Positions 35,922 to 46,990 are shown, counted from the stretch's first letter. The stretch: 64,000 nt of DNA from Ridgeia piscesae (GCA_025642075.2 JAODUO010000546.1:297501-361500), one strand, 5' to 3'. Notes: generated by a model from the sequence alone, not told the origin. Numbers and translations are program-made.

Positions 35922-36977
35922 ATGGAACCACTTATCACGCCAAGTTCGACGAATCACCTGTTCAGCGAGACTCTCCAACTGCAAGTGCTCAATGACTCTT
36001 CAATGAACTCCACCATGCTATCTGAGATTTTCACTGGCAGCGAAGCCGTCAATGTTCCCACCACCGCCTGGGTTCCATTTAAAAATTTAGCAGCATTTCT
36101 TTTTTGCGTTCTGGGAATACCAGGCAACTTGTTAGTTATTGCTGTATACAGTTGGAAGACGTCAACTTCTACCAGAGTGTACATGTTAGCACTGGCCATT
36201 GCTGATTTGGTGGTTTGTATCACTGGAGTCGTCTGGACAATAGTCGAGTTTAGTTCCATCAGTCAAGAAATTACTAGATGGTGCCTGCACATGTCGCTTG
36301 TATTCTCAACACTGCTTCTTTCGTTTGTGTCGATCGAACGTCTAATGGCGATCCGACGTCCTCACTCGTTTAGTCTGAGTCCGCGACGGGCGAAGTGGGC
36401 GCTCGTGGCCATTGCTCTTATGGGCGCGTTTTACGCAACGGTACTTTCAGTAGCACGCGTCAAAGACTACGAATTGTTGACACGTATCTTTATAGCGTCT
36501 GTCACCGTATCAAGTGTCGTAGTTATGATCGGATGCTACTCCGTCATGGCAATGACAATGCTAATGAAGGCCCGAGCTGCCCATCGGAATATAGGCGTTG
36601 CCCGTGGGACATCTCTTCCTGGATCTGCTTCCGTTACTACTGTCACAATGGAACTCAATAAAGTAAGACCACCGAGTGATTTTACTTCACGTAAGATCTT
36701 CCCGGAATCAGTTGCCAAATCGATAACTATGAAGCCGGCTAAAACCTACAAATGTGTGTCGTTATTATTTATAATTACCGCTGTGTTTATCGCCTGCTGG
36801 ATGTCACAGTGGCTGTCTGACGTCGGTTTTCGGATCCCGTCAACGGCCAAACACGTGTATATCCTCAACTCCGTCGTCAACCCGTTCATCTACAGCGCTG
36901 TGAGCGGGATGTTTCGGGACGACGTCCGACAGTTTTGTAGGGCGATGCGCTCCAAGTTGGCTAGTTTCTGCCAATAA
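35922..36977 (+). CDS. Class A orphan GPCR, single exon (GPCR-A)
   Basis: 351 residues. Glycosylation sites are NDS (24) and NST (29). TM1 is about 55-77 with GN (69-70), and TM2 about 88-110 with LAIAD (91-95). Cys121 sits at the top of TM3 and ERL at 139-141. TM4 is about 158-179, TM5 about 187-213, TM6 about 279-301 and TM7 about 310-326 with NPFIY (320-324); helix 8 follows, with cysteines at 339 and 350. The second extracellular loop is only about 8 residues (VKDYELL) and has no cysteine, so Cys121 has no standard partner. The TM6 CWxP motif reads CWMS: the conserved proline is serine. The paralogue at 54769 has the same length and about 37 amino-acid differences. It should act as a ligand-activated, G-protein-coupled surface receptor; ligand unknown. 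Confidence 0.9.
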   Translation: MEPLITPSSTNHLFSETLQLQVLNDSSMNSTMLSEIFTGSEAVNVPTTAWVPFKNLAAFLFCVLGIPGNLLVIAVYSWKTSTSTRVYMLALAIADLVVCITGVVWTIVEFSSISQEITRWCLHMSLVFSTLLLSFVSIERLMAIRRPHSFSLSPRRAKWALVAIALMGAFYATVLSVARVKDYELLTRIFIASVTVSSVVVMIGCYSVMAMTMLMKARAAHRNIGVARGTSLPGSASVTTVTMELNKVRPPSDFTSRKIFPESVAKSITMKPAKTYKCVSLLFIITAVFIACWMSQWLSDVGFRIPSTAKHVYILNSVVNPFIYSAVSGMFRDDVRQFCRAMRSKLASFCQ

Positions 36978-37172
36978 GGTATATTATTATGTAATCTTAA
37001 TAATATAACGTCACTCTATATCGCTCTTTTAATCCCCGACAAAACATGTTATATGACTGTACGATAATCTTATACTTAACTGGCCTAAGTTATTACGGCC
37101 TTTTATAACCGTTTTGTTAACCTTATATCGATGTGTATGTGTTCGCAATGTGATTCTACATCTCGTCAGATA

Positions 37173-37375
37173 CAAAGAAGTCAGATTTAACTTTTTTGTT
37201 TGTGATTTAGAACAATTTAAACACGCCGAGTTGAAGTAAACAACGCGATGGTAGGCGTCTATGGGAGACGCCTACAGCTCGCGCCATGTTTGCAGCGGTG
37301 ACATTGTTTACTTCGACTCGGCGTGTTTAAATTGTTCTAAAACACAAATTAAAAACATTTAATCTGACTTCTTTG
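37173..37375. mobile_element. 203-bp palindromic MITE flanked by TA
   Basis: Both ends read TA-CAAAGAAGTCAGAT and its complement. Arms of about 70 bp pair almost fully (including ACAATTTAAACACGCCGAGT). The centre holds a second perfect hairpin, GTAGGCGTCT/AGACGCCTAC (37251-37275). The TA on each side fits the TA target duplication of Tc1/mariner-type elements. It lies 200 bp past the GPCR-A stop and has no counterpart in block B. Confidence 0.85.
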
Positions 37376-37380
37376 TACCT

Positions 37381-37640
<260 letters not shown>

Positions 37641-37643
<3 letters not shown>

Positions 37644-38805
37644 TTAACTATTCATTAGAGTGTACATACAATAATTCACAGTAAAAGAAATCACAGAAGA
37701 AATACCAGTTTTGCCTAGGAAAGTCACAGGAAATAAGGTCACAAAATAATTTTATTCAGACACTGTTAATAGAGAAGTTTGGTCTTGCATACACGAGCAC
37801 CATAAAAACCCTTTGGATATTTGACAACAGTAAGAAATAAGGTAGCAAAATAATGTTATTGTGGCACAGATCGCTACAGACTGCCCTTTTACACAATCAT
37901 AGCAGTGGTGACAGACCTAGCTAACAGCCACGTTGATTTGGGTTCTCCCTTTAACACGAGTATCACCAATCACCACGCTGCCCTGTCTTTCGAGGCTGAG
38001 TGATGTTTGAACAACTCCCAAGGAGACCTACTGAATTTGGGATACTTTTCATGTATTTATCATAACATTTGTTATAAAAGATATTGGCTGTAATATATTA
38101 ATAAGTATTTAATAACAAAAAGTAAAACAATTCTTGAGGGGTTCTAATACAGATTTCGCTTAATGGATGAGTGTTGGCTGGTGTCTATTTAATGTCTAAT
38201 ATATTAACGAGTAATGGAAATGTCTGGCAGGATACTCAATTACCCAATGTGGTAAGCTGTAAAACTACAACAGTGTAAATCAATTGAAGATCCTACCTGG
38301 ATTGGGATGCCACTTCCTTCCCTCAAGCAAATATTTCTTATCACTTTGCATCACCACTAAGGCACTGACACAATAGCAGGCCTTAGCAGTTGCCATCTAG
38401 CAGGGCTGGTTAGAACAGGGCAAGGGGCATGGAAGCCAAGATCAAAAGAGAGGCGGGTCACTGCAAAAGAGGCCTGTTGTTGCTAATTGCAGCTGGGTCC
38501 ACCTTGATCAGAGTGGATATTAGCTTATCATGGTGAATGATTACAGTGACTTCCAACATAATTATTTCTGTCTGACTGAATAATGTGGTTTATTGAATTT
38601 CAAGTAATTAAATGGTCCAAAAAGACAAGGTGGATATAAAATATAAATAGCCATATATTCATTCAGATACTCAATTAAAAGTACTTTAATTAATAAAATA
38701 ATGAAATTTAGTTAATACAATTAATTAAGTAAAAACAATAGGGATGTGTTATTTTTAATTATTCCATGTTATCTGTTCAATATGTTACAAGCTGAAGGCT
38801 GACTT
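37641..38805. other. No gene seen, specific to block A
   Basis: Moderately AT-rich sequence with no supported ORF. Two loosely similar segments (around 37720 and 37830, AAATAAGGT.(A/G)CAAAATAAT) suggest a weak local duplication. Confidence 0.4.
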
Positions 38806-39045
38806 TTCAAAAATTACTGCGGGCCGAACTGCGGGGCGGGCTGCGGGCCAAGTTACTGCGGGGCAGGGGGGTGCGGGTTACTGCGGGGCGGGGCTGGCTG
38901 CGGGCTATGATGTGGCAAAATGTGCGGTGCGGGCTGACTGCGGGCCAAGTTACTGCGGAGCGCGGCGGGGCGGACTGCGGGCCAGGAGATGACCAATATG
39001 CGAGGCGAGGCGAGGCGAGGCGAGGCGAGGCGAGGCGAGGCGAGG
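38806..39045 (+). repeat. GC-rich minisatellite followed by (GGCGA)n
   Basis: About 38815-38990 is a degenerate repeat of TGCGGGC(C/G)AAGTTACTGCGGGGCGG-like units. About 39000-39042 is a perfect (GAGGC)n run of about 8 copies. It is strikingly GC-rich in an AT-rich window; contamination or a G-quadruplex-prone array are both possible. Confidence 0.85.
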
Positions 39046-39059
39046 GCACCGGGGTGTGT

Positions 39060-40318
39060 TAAAAATTTTTGGGGGGGACCAGATTCCACCCCGCAGGGTT
39101 CAGCAGCTACATGGCTTAAAAAAACAATCCCAATCAACCCTTTTCACATTGGGGCAATGACCCATTAATCATGAACAACTTAAAGATTGGGTTTAATTTG
39201 GGTTTAATTTAACAGGGACTTTTAAAGGGCCAAAAATTTGAAAACCCCAAAAAAAAAAGGGTTTTCCCTTTAAACATCTGAAATTTGAAACTTTTTTTTC
39301 CCCCCTTTACCTTTTTGCCAAACTAATAATTACAGGTTGGTTAAAACTAAAAATTTCCCTTTTAAAAACTTTTTTGTATAAAAGGGGTCCCCCAAATATT
39401 TAATTTTCCTAATTTAAAATTTTTAAATTTTTCGCCCCTTTTTTTTTTAAAGTAAAATGTGACGGGATTTTAAAAAATATTACGTTTTCATTTTATGTTT
39501 TTAAAAGTTCAAGTTTTTTTATTATTTTTAATTAATCAAATGGGCTGTCTCCCTTTTTTTTCCCCCAAATTAACATGTTTGGTTATTGTCGGGGGGTTTC
39601 CCTTATCCCCCAAAACTCCCCAGTTTTTAACCAGGGGGGAAATTAGGGAAAGCAAAAACACGCGGGGGAAAAAAAAGGGAAAAAGGGGGGCAGGGGGAAA
39701 AAATTTTTTAAAAAAAAAAACAAAAGGGGGAAAAAAAACGAAAAAAGGAAACCAAAAAAGGAAAAAGGGGGGGGAAATTAATTAAAAATTATAACTAAAA
39801 TTTAAAAAATATTTAATAAAAATTTAAATTTATTTTTAAAAAATTTTTAAAATTTTTTGGGGTTTTAAAAAAAATTTCAAAAATAAAAATTTTAAACAAA
39901 TTTTAAAAAAATAATAAAAATTTTGGAAAAATCTTTAAAACATTTAATTAATATTAAAAGTGACTTTAAAATTAAAAAAATTTTAAAATTTTGTATATTT
40001 ATTAAAAAAATTTAGGGGTTTTTTCCCTTTGGGAAAATAATTTTTCCAAATTTTTTAAACCCAAAGTTTTAAATTAATTAATGTTAAGGGGTTTTTTTAA
40101 ATAAAATGTAAAATTTTATCAAAAAGGGGAAATAGTTACAAAATTTTAAAAGAATTTATTATGTAAAAAAATATGATTAAATATAAATTATTTTTTATAT
40201 ATAAAATTAAATTATATAATTTTTAAAATATTAATTATTATATTATTAAAAATATAAATAATATATTAAATAATATAAAATAATTAAATATATTATAATA
40301 TTAAAATTTTAAATATAT
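39060..40318. other. Probable low-quality consensus sequence
   Basis: From about 39060 the text changes character: nearly every base is in a homopolymer run (for example 39240-39310 and 39650-39780), complexity falls, and it grades into A/T runs up to 40318. No biological repeat unit is evident. This looks like unpolished or noisy read sequence rather than real DNA, so ORFs here should be ignored. Confidence 0.7.
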
Positions 40319-40453
<135 letters not shown>

Positions 40454-40761
40454 AAAAATGAATATATGAGATAGTTTAATACAACATTAAGATAATGACA
40501 TAAATAGCTTAACACAGTTCCCGATTGGAAGTAAACCAGTATATTTAAAAACAGTTAGACTACGATAGGTAAATTTATCAACCAAGATAAATTAATAATG
40601 TTAAGTTTAATTAACATAATCATGTAAAGACATTTTATATTCGAACAGTGCATAAAATATGTGTAATCTGTAACGATAAAACGCAATTGTATGTACGTAA
40701 ACATTGTTATAGTTGACTTTGTTAACGAGATAAATGTGGCTGCATTAATAGTAACATCTTG

Positions 40762-41030
40762 TTGACGTTCTCACTCGTTCAGTCTGAGTCCACGACGGAC
40801 GAAGTGGGCGCTCGTGATCATTGCTCTTGAGGCCGCGTTTTGCGCAGTGGTACTTACAATAGCGCGCGTCAAAGACTACGGGTTGTTGGTGCATGTGTTT
40901 ACCATGTCTACCACAATGTCAAATGTCTTAGTTATGATCGGTTGCTACTCACTCGTGGCGGTAACATTGCTAACTTAAGTAAGAACAGCTCACCGGAATG
41001 TTGATATTGTAAATATGACACCTCTCCTGG
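40762..41030 (+). pseudogene. GPCR fragment: ICL2 to ICL3
   Basis: The frame reads RSHSFSLSPRR, then TM4, then ARVKDYGLL and TM5 (VLVMIGCYSL), and stops at TAA (40976-40978). One codon later the family resumes with RTAHRNV and TPL. It matches GPCR-1/GPCR-A from the end of TM3 to ICL3 only. The 5' half and TM6-7 are missing, and the 3' side joins a LINE piece. The same truncation, stop and LINE junction occur at 57301-57600, so the pseudogene was dead before the block duplication. Confidence 0.85.
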
Positions 41031-41039
41031 TGTCTTCCA

Positions 41040-41900
41040 GTCGTATTGTCACAACTACAAAAACGCACCCGTGCACTGAAGTCAGACTGGTGTGAAAGGA
41101 AGGCAGTGAAGCTGCAGAGAACTGCTGACAGAAACAACATGAAAGGATTCTACAATGGACTGAAGGAAGTGTGGGGACCCAAGAAGACGGAACCTGTTCT
41201 CTCTTCCCACAGCAGGCAAAATCATCGCCAGGATCCTCCTCAACAGACTCTCTACCCACATAACACTAGAGGTAGTTCCGGAGACACAATGTGGCTTAAG
41301 AGGAAACTGGAGCACCGTGGATATGATATTTTGTCTCCGACAGCTACAAGAAAAGTGCATGGAGCAGGATCGACTACTGTACATGGTATTTATTGACTTC
41401 AGTCAGGAATTCGATACAGTGACTGGCCCCCACGCTCTTCTCCTTCTTCATATCAGCAATGCTCGATGAGGCTTTCCGAGACATGGGGGTGGCATTTGCA
41501 TACAGTCCAGACAGAGCGCTGACCTATTCAACGTTATCCACTTCAGAGCGAAGACCAAGATATTCGGATCTGGTGAGAGAGCTGCTATTCGCAGATGAGA
41601 GTGTACTGGTTGCCCACTCTGCTGAAGAGATGCAGAAAATGCTTTCTCCAATGCAACAAAGAAGTTCGGCCTGAAGATTAACATCATGAAGACCGAGGTG
41701 CTGTACCAACCCAACTCTACAAGAACCCGAGAAGAGGATATCATGGTTGATGGAAACAAGCTGAACTCTGCTCAGGAATTCACCTACCTCAGAAGCACTA
41801 TATCAAGTAATGGATGCATTGACGATGAAATACAGAGGAGGATGGCCAATGCTAGTGCATCTTTCGGCCGACATACTCTGGAAGAACGACCACGTGTAAG
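41040..41900 (+). mobile_element. LINE fragment (NGVKQGC-type RT), with internal deletions
   Basis: A patchwork in shifting frames. It has the linker (DRNNMKGFYNGLKEVWGPKK), then a jump to ARILL and THIT, then FIDFSQEFDTV. It then jumps to the end of the active-site block (ALLLLHISNA), LLFADESVLVAHSAEEMQK, and the C-terminal NSTRTREEDIMVDGNKL with ISSNGCIDDEIQRRMA. Compared with the copy at 57.6-59.0 kb, at least two internal segments have been deleted here. Inactive. Confidence 0.8.
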
Positions 41901-42487
41901 TGTAAGAACACTATATTCTTCCCGAAATGGATTATCATCAATTATAAGTGATTATAATAAAGTCCATCATACATACGATGTTCTGTAAGTCCACGATTAT
42001 ACGTATAGCCATTCATGACTATTAGTTATTGTCCGTACAATTCACTACAGTTCACAAACTAATGCGACTAATTAGTCTGATACCACTAATAGGTCTGTAT
42101 ATCTAACAGTCCTTTTATGACCTTGCTAATTGGTATCCCTCGAGATGAGCTGGCATCTTCCTCGGGCGTGATGATCACCTAAGTGCGGGAGTCGTCTCAG
42201 CGGTACTGTCTGATATCATCACGGCACGAGACGCGTTGGTGTCTGGTGTCACCTCAGAGTGGTGAGTGCGGCTGGGGGTCGTCTCAGCGTAATCTCTGTC
42301 GTCTCGTTCAGTGACGGTGTTGGACAGTATATCCGTGTGTGTTGTTGGGCAGTACATTTCTGTGTCAGTCGCATATCACATCGTCTTGTCATGGATGCCA
42401 CATGAAGAACTAAGAGTTTGTCGACACAGCCTGACTGTACAGAATGCGCCCAGGCACCATTAGCGTCAGTGCAGTCACAACGTGCTG
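41901..42487. other. No gene seen, largely specific to block A
   Basis: No supported frame. The region lies between the LINE piece and the third NTAN1 exon copy and has no recognised repeat. Confidence 0.4.
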
Positions 42488-42600
42488 TCAGCTCACTGGG
42501 TTCCACTGCCCATGTTCATCAATTGTGTAACACCTCGGAGCATTGTTTCGAAACAATGTTTTGTGTGATTTATTGTGATTCTTTAGAACTTCAGCGAATC
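42488..42600 (-). pseudogene. NTAN1: Third partial copy of the NTAN1 last exon
   Basis: On the minus strand the last ~33 codons (SHKTLFRNNAPRCYTIDEHG, then QWNPVS and stop) match the terminal NTAN1 exon at 60190-60357. A one-base deletion near the 5' end breaks the frame, and the match ends at about 42600 where a Rex1-like LINE begins. It is a broken remnant of an additional duplication within block A. Confidence 0.75.
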
Positions 42601-42609
42601 GGTGTTTCT

Positions 42610-43765
42610 TAATGATTATAGCCCTATCGCTCTCCCTTCACTGCTGAAGAAATAGTCAGAGAAAATAGTGCTGAAATATATGTTACCGCAGGTTGAACAT
42701 CTACTTGATCCGTTGCAATTTGATTACAGAAGTAAACGTAGTGTCGAAGACGCCACCTTGTCAATGTTAAATGTCATTATTGAGCACCTTGAAACGTCCA
42801 GGTTCGTATGCCAGAATACTATTAGTTGATTTTTCGTAAGCATTTAACACAATTCAGCCGCATTTGATGCTCAGAAAATGTATTGGTAAACAATTTGTCA
42901 TGCTTGTGCACAGTTTCCTTACCAACCGCTCCCAGTATGTGAATGTCAGTGGCGTGTGCTCGCTACATGTGTCAATCTCCACGGAGTTCCTCAGGGTTGT
43001 GAGCTGTCGCCATTATTGTATACCATGTACACTAATTCACGCAGAAGTGCATACTCAAACAATCACTACTTCAACTTTGCAGACGACACTGCTCTTGCTG
43101 GTTTGCTATCTAAAGACGCAACAGACTACAGAAGTGACATAGGTCACTTTATATCATGATGTGCGGACAACTGCCTCGAGTGAAATGTTATTAAAACCAA
43201 GGAAATTGTAATAGACTTCCGGTCAGGTTTACATCATCCCAACCCTGTCAACATCAATGGGCAAAATATAGAAGTTGTGCATTATTATTTAAATATCTGG
43301 GTAGAACAATCGATGAGAAATTAATGTGTGATAATAACACAATCTATATCAGAAAGGCCAGTAAAGATTGTACTTCCTGAGGGAACTCAATGCCTTGCAC
43401 ATAGACAAAAATATTGTGTTTGTGTTCCACGATTCATTTGTGAAAAGTGTTTTGACTTTCGGTCTCATTTGCTGGTGGGGTAACTTCTCAGTCAAAAACA
43501 GACAAAATAAACATAATATACACCATTTCCTGCAAGATCGCTGGATGATGTACACCCGATGCCAGTATGGAGCAATTACACACGTCTAGAACATTGCAAA
43601 TGGCAAAGAAAATCTTATCTGACCCCATTCATTTCTTACACGACCATTATGACCTTCTCCCCTGGCAGGAGATACTATAACAACAGGAGATACTATAACA
43701 ACCCAACGTGCCCTCAAATCATTAATTCCATTCTCTAACAAATATTTGAACCAACCACAAAAATC
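42610..43765 (+). mobile_element. Degraded Rex1/L2-like LINE, plus strand
   Basis: In shifting frames: LNDYSPIALPSLL, LDPLQFDYRSKRSVEDA, FLTNRSQYV, GVPQGCELSPLLYTMYTN, FNFADDTALAGLLS, SVLTFGLICWWGN, and the tail HFLHDHYDLLPS-like with a short duplication near 43672-43700. Motifs run in correct order from the middle of RT to the C-terminus. It starts directly at the NTAN1 exon remnant. Stops and frameshifts make it inactive. Confidence 0.75.
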
Positions 43766-44440
43766 AACCATTTACCGATATATCACAGTCCTTACCATTG
43801 CCAGTGCAATGCTGTTTTATCACTTTTATTTATTTATCTTATAATATTATTTTTAGCATATTTACTCTATTATTTGATGTATTTTTACAGCTATCGTTTA
43901 CATATTTATATACTTGATTATACTGTATACATGCATTACTGTGATGTTTTAAAAAAGAAACTTGAAACATAAACACACGTTTGGTACTTCAGTACAGTCA
44001 CTGAACTGTATAATATAAAATATGCATGAAATTAATTAATAAAAGTAGCTAAAAATAACATCTCACTTGATTATAATAAATATTTACTGTTCGGTTGCTG
44101 TCATGAGCGATGACGAGTTAGCTATGAGCTAACAGCTAACATGGCGTTGTTAGCTATGAGCTAACAGCGCCCCAAAAACGACAACAAGAACTAGGTAAAG
44201 TGGTGCCACCTTTTGGATTCTCGGTTATGACAAATACAGATGGTGTTTTTTGTGTGCATATTTCCAACACATCATTCTTTTCTGCTACGTAATTATGTTA
44301 GGAAGGATGGATGATATATAAATAAAATGCGTTCCATAACTTTAAAAGTTTTTTTTAACCTAAAATTTTATTTTAATATTTAAAATTTATTTTATTATAT
44401 AAAAATGTATATATAAATTTATGTATTAGTATTATTATTA

Positions 44441-44476
<36 letters not shown>

Positions 44477-44606
44477 TATTATTATTATATATAATAATAA
44501 TAATAATAATATATATATAATATATTTTTATATATAATTTTTATATAAAAAATAAATTTGTACAACCATGTAAAATAAAATTAGGCAGTGCAGTCACAAC
44601 GTGCTG
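43766..44606. other. Shared intergenic sequence with AT-rich and TA/ATT repeats
   Basis: The part from about 43800 to 44335 matches 59400-59880 in block B, including the phrase TATGAGCTAACAGCGCCCCA; in A this phrase sits in a short tandem duplication (TTAGCTATGAGCTAACAGC). About 44340-44580 is low-complexity A/T sequence, partly homopolymeric. Confidence 0.6.
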
Positions 44607-46417
44607 TCAGCTCACTGGGTTCCACTGCCCATGTTCATCAATTGTGTAACACCTCGATGCATTGTTTCGAAACAATGTTTTGTGTGGTTTAGGGTGATTC
44701 TTTAAGATCTTCAGCGACTTCCGTACTCGGGTCTCAAAATGGGGTGGCTCTTGCTCTGGGGATGTCGACAGAAACTGTGGAGAAAACAAACCAGATAACA
44801 AAATACACCTACTGAGGGTTATACCATACCCGTTAGACTTCAAGAACTGAGAATAAATAAGAAGTAAGATAAGATCAGCTTTATTGCCATAATTATGTTT
44901 TCATTGAAGCTGATACAATAAAACACTGGAATGCGTTGTAATGTTGGGTCATTCATTGTATAAGTATGTTTACATGACAATACATTCACACGCATCAAAT
45001 AACATCGATACATGCTAATTTATATTATTAATTATTAAGCACAACCTGACTTAATATGCCAATATAACACATTCTGTGTTACAGTGCACCAGTTGATGTA
45101 TAAGGGAAGGTATGTATTATCAATATCCAAATACAAAAGGCAAACAACACAAAAGATCATAAGGAAGCATTGAACAATGTCATAATTACTGCCACATGTC
45201 AATTTAATCCCACCATGTAGTCAGCTAGTCATATTTACATAATTCAGTGAACTTGATCAATGTTGAGTGAACAGACTTTGAAGAGGATTTCCGCCTGGAC
45301 GCGTTCATCTGAACAACATTTGCTCGACATTCCGCGTACGAAGCTGGCCAGTTTTGGTGACCGGTCTTTTCGTGTGGTGGGACCTCGCCTATGGAACGCA
45401 TTGCCCATTGATATCAAGTGCTGCGGAACTTTGTCGGCATTCAGAAAGGCACTAAAAACCACTTTTTCAAAGCATATTACTGCTGCCATTTTAAATATTC
45501 AATGACATTTTAGAATATTTGTTTCAAATATTTCATCTTATCTTATTTTCACACATATGTACTGACCTTTATACATGCCATGTTAGTATGTGTTTTTGCA
45601 TGTAAATAGAGTATTAGTTAGTTTTATTTATTTTTTAAATTTTCTCATCGTCGTTAATTGTATATAATATTTAATTGTATATAATGAATAATTTAATGTT
45701 TCTACATTTGTTTTTTTCTGAAAGTAAATTTTACAGTTGTATTTATTATTATTAATATTAGTTTTAACACATAATAAATAGCTTTTTATTTTATTGTACA
45801 GCGCTTTGGCATTTTTGGATATTGCGCTTTATAAATAAAAAAATTATTATTATTATTATTATCTGTGGACCATTTCACTGACGTTGCTAAGAGCTCTTAA
45901 ACGTAATTTTAAAGTCACTTTAAACTCAATTTTGCTGTTTAACGGAGATATTGAAAACCCTAAATTGTCAAACCATGCCAGGCCAGCGAGATGCTGTCAC
46001 TGGTGTGTCATAGAAATAGTGTCCTTGGTAATACGACAATACAGTTTTGAGAAGAAAAATAACCTAGTTTAATGTGACAACGGATTTTATTTAATGATGA
46101 ATTTAATGATGCATTTCCTTAAGTGCTCTTTACCTTATTGAAGCAGACCCCAGATATGTTCACTATTACACTACAGCTCATCTCGGTTAAGATTCATGAA
46201 ACATATTCAGAAATGAGCAATTCTACAAAGACACTTGAGCATGGCTACATTACGGCACTGCACTAGTGCACTAATAGTGCACCACACCAGTGAGGATGCC
46301 TACCTGGCGTATCTGTGGGTCAGACAGGGCCAGGTATAGATCAATGTCTTTCAGGGGCCTCCAGTGGTAGGGTCCCACCCTCAGCTGACCACTCTCATTG
46401 TTGTAGATGTCCATCAT
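44607..46417 (-). pseudogene. NTAN1: Duplicated last two exons of NTAN1 (block A)
   Basis: Penultimate-exon copy 46304-46417 (38 codons: MMDIYNNESGQLRVGPYHW ...) and last-exon copy 44607-44774 (FLSTSPEQEPPHFETRVRK ... QWNPVS, stop). Both keep an AG acceptor, and the first keeps a CAG|GTAGGC donor. Reading frames are intact and phases match, but the four upstream exons seen in block B are absent because the duplication ends in the intron. The penultimate exon differs from block B by about three residues and the last by two. On its own it is a promoterless gene fragment. It lies downstream of NTAN1 on the same strand, so it could in principle serve as alternative terminal exons. A LINE tail (45301-45860) sits in its intron. 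Confidence 0.8.
45301..45860 (+). mobile_element. 5'-truncated LINE insertion present only in block A
   Basis: It encodes the C-terminal LINE signature FGDRSFRVVGPRLWNALP and LSAFRKALKTTF, then a ~350-bp 3' UTR ending GCGCTTTATAAATAAA and (ATT)n. Block B at about 60895 has the uninterrupted site (CACCTGGACT ... ATCTGTGGACC), so this is a clean insertion into the NTAN1 intron copy. Its 3' end resembles the SINE tail. Confidence 0.85.
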
Positions 46418-46639
46418 CTAAAAATAGAACTAGTCACCTCAGTACTAGACATCTTTTCCATTTACAAACACAATATATTTTGCTTTGTTTTCATCGTATG
46501 TATAAACATGTCTTGTTTCCAAACAAATCTGTAACATATCAGGTGTATCTAGATGCACCTTTATATTTCCAGTTGGTCAGTAATTTTATATTGTATTATT
46601 TAAAAAGTAATGTAAAAGAAAGTTCATATATATTGCGCA

Positions 46640-46874
46640 GTGTACAAGCCTCAGAGCGCTTTACACTTTACTCTCTGGCAGACCTGTGCAATCAAACACC
46701 ATCTTAGCTGCTGTGAGAAGCATCCAGTCATGCTGTATGAAGACGATTCGTTCGTACACAATTATCCACCACTGTCTATGGCCAGGTGTTCATTCACACA
46801 GCTGCATCAACTGCAACAATGCAGAATGAAAAACTAGCCCAAGTTTCAAAGCAGCAGCAGCGCTGGATTCTAAT
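46640..46874 (-). mobile_element. SINE copy (minus), cut by the duplication edge
   Basis: The reverse complement follows the SINE: a middle domain (ACACCTGGCCATAGACAGTG, TGTACGA), GGATGCTTCTCACAGCAGC, ATGGTGTTTGATTGCACAGG, AAAGCGCTCTGAGG and a CACTGCGC end. The tRNA-like head is missing because homology with block B stops here. The same insertion is present, with its head, at 61665-61975. Confidence 0.8.
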
Positions 46875-46990
46875 TTATCACTAATATGTCTAGACCATGT
46901 TTATTGTATACTACTACATGTCTGTTCCAGATTACAAAGAATTTAAATGTTTGATGCTAATTGTCTAAGTTATTATAATCATCACTTGAA
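46870..46990 (+). repeat. Dispersed repeat, also at 30895-31020
   Basis: Both carry TTATCACTAATATGTCTA, CTACATGTCTGTTC and GATTACAAA.AATTTAAATG, about 88% alike by eye. At 46870 it directly abuts the right end of block A, so it may mark the recombination junction. Confidence 0.7.

Noticed and set aside
35794..36006. A 70-codon frame conserved in both duplicated blocks (also 54641-54853)
   Set aside because: It overlaps the GPCR start in another frame and is explained by the near-identical 5' flank. It has no domain or other support.
39495..39785. Lys/Gly-rich open frame of 96 codons
   Set aside because: It lies in the suspected low-quality homopolymer stretch.
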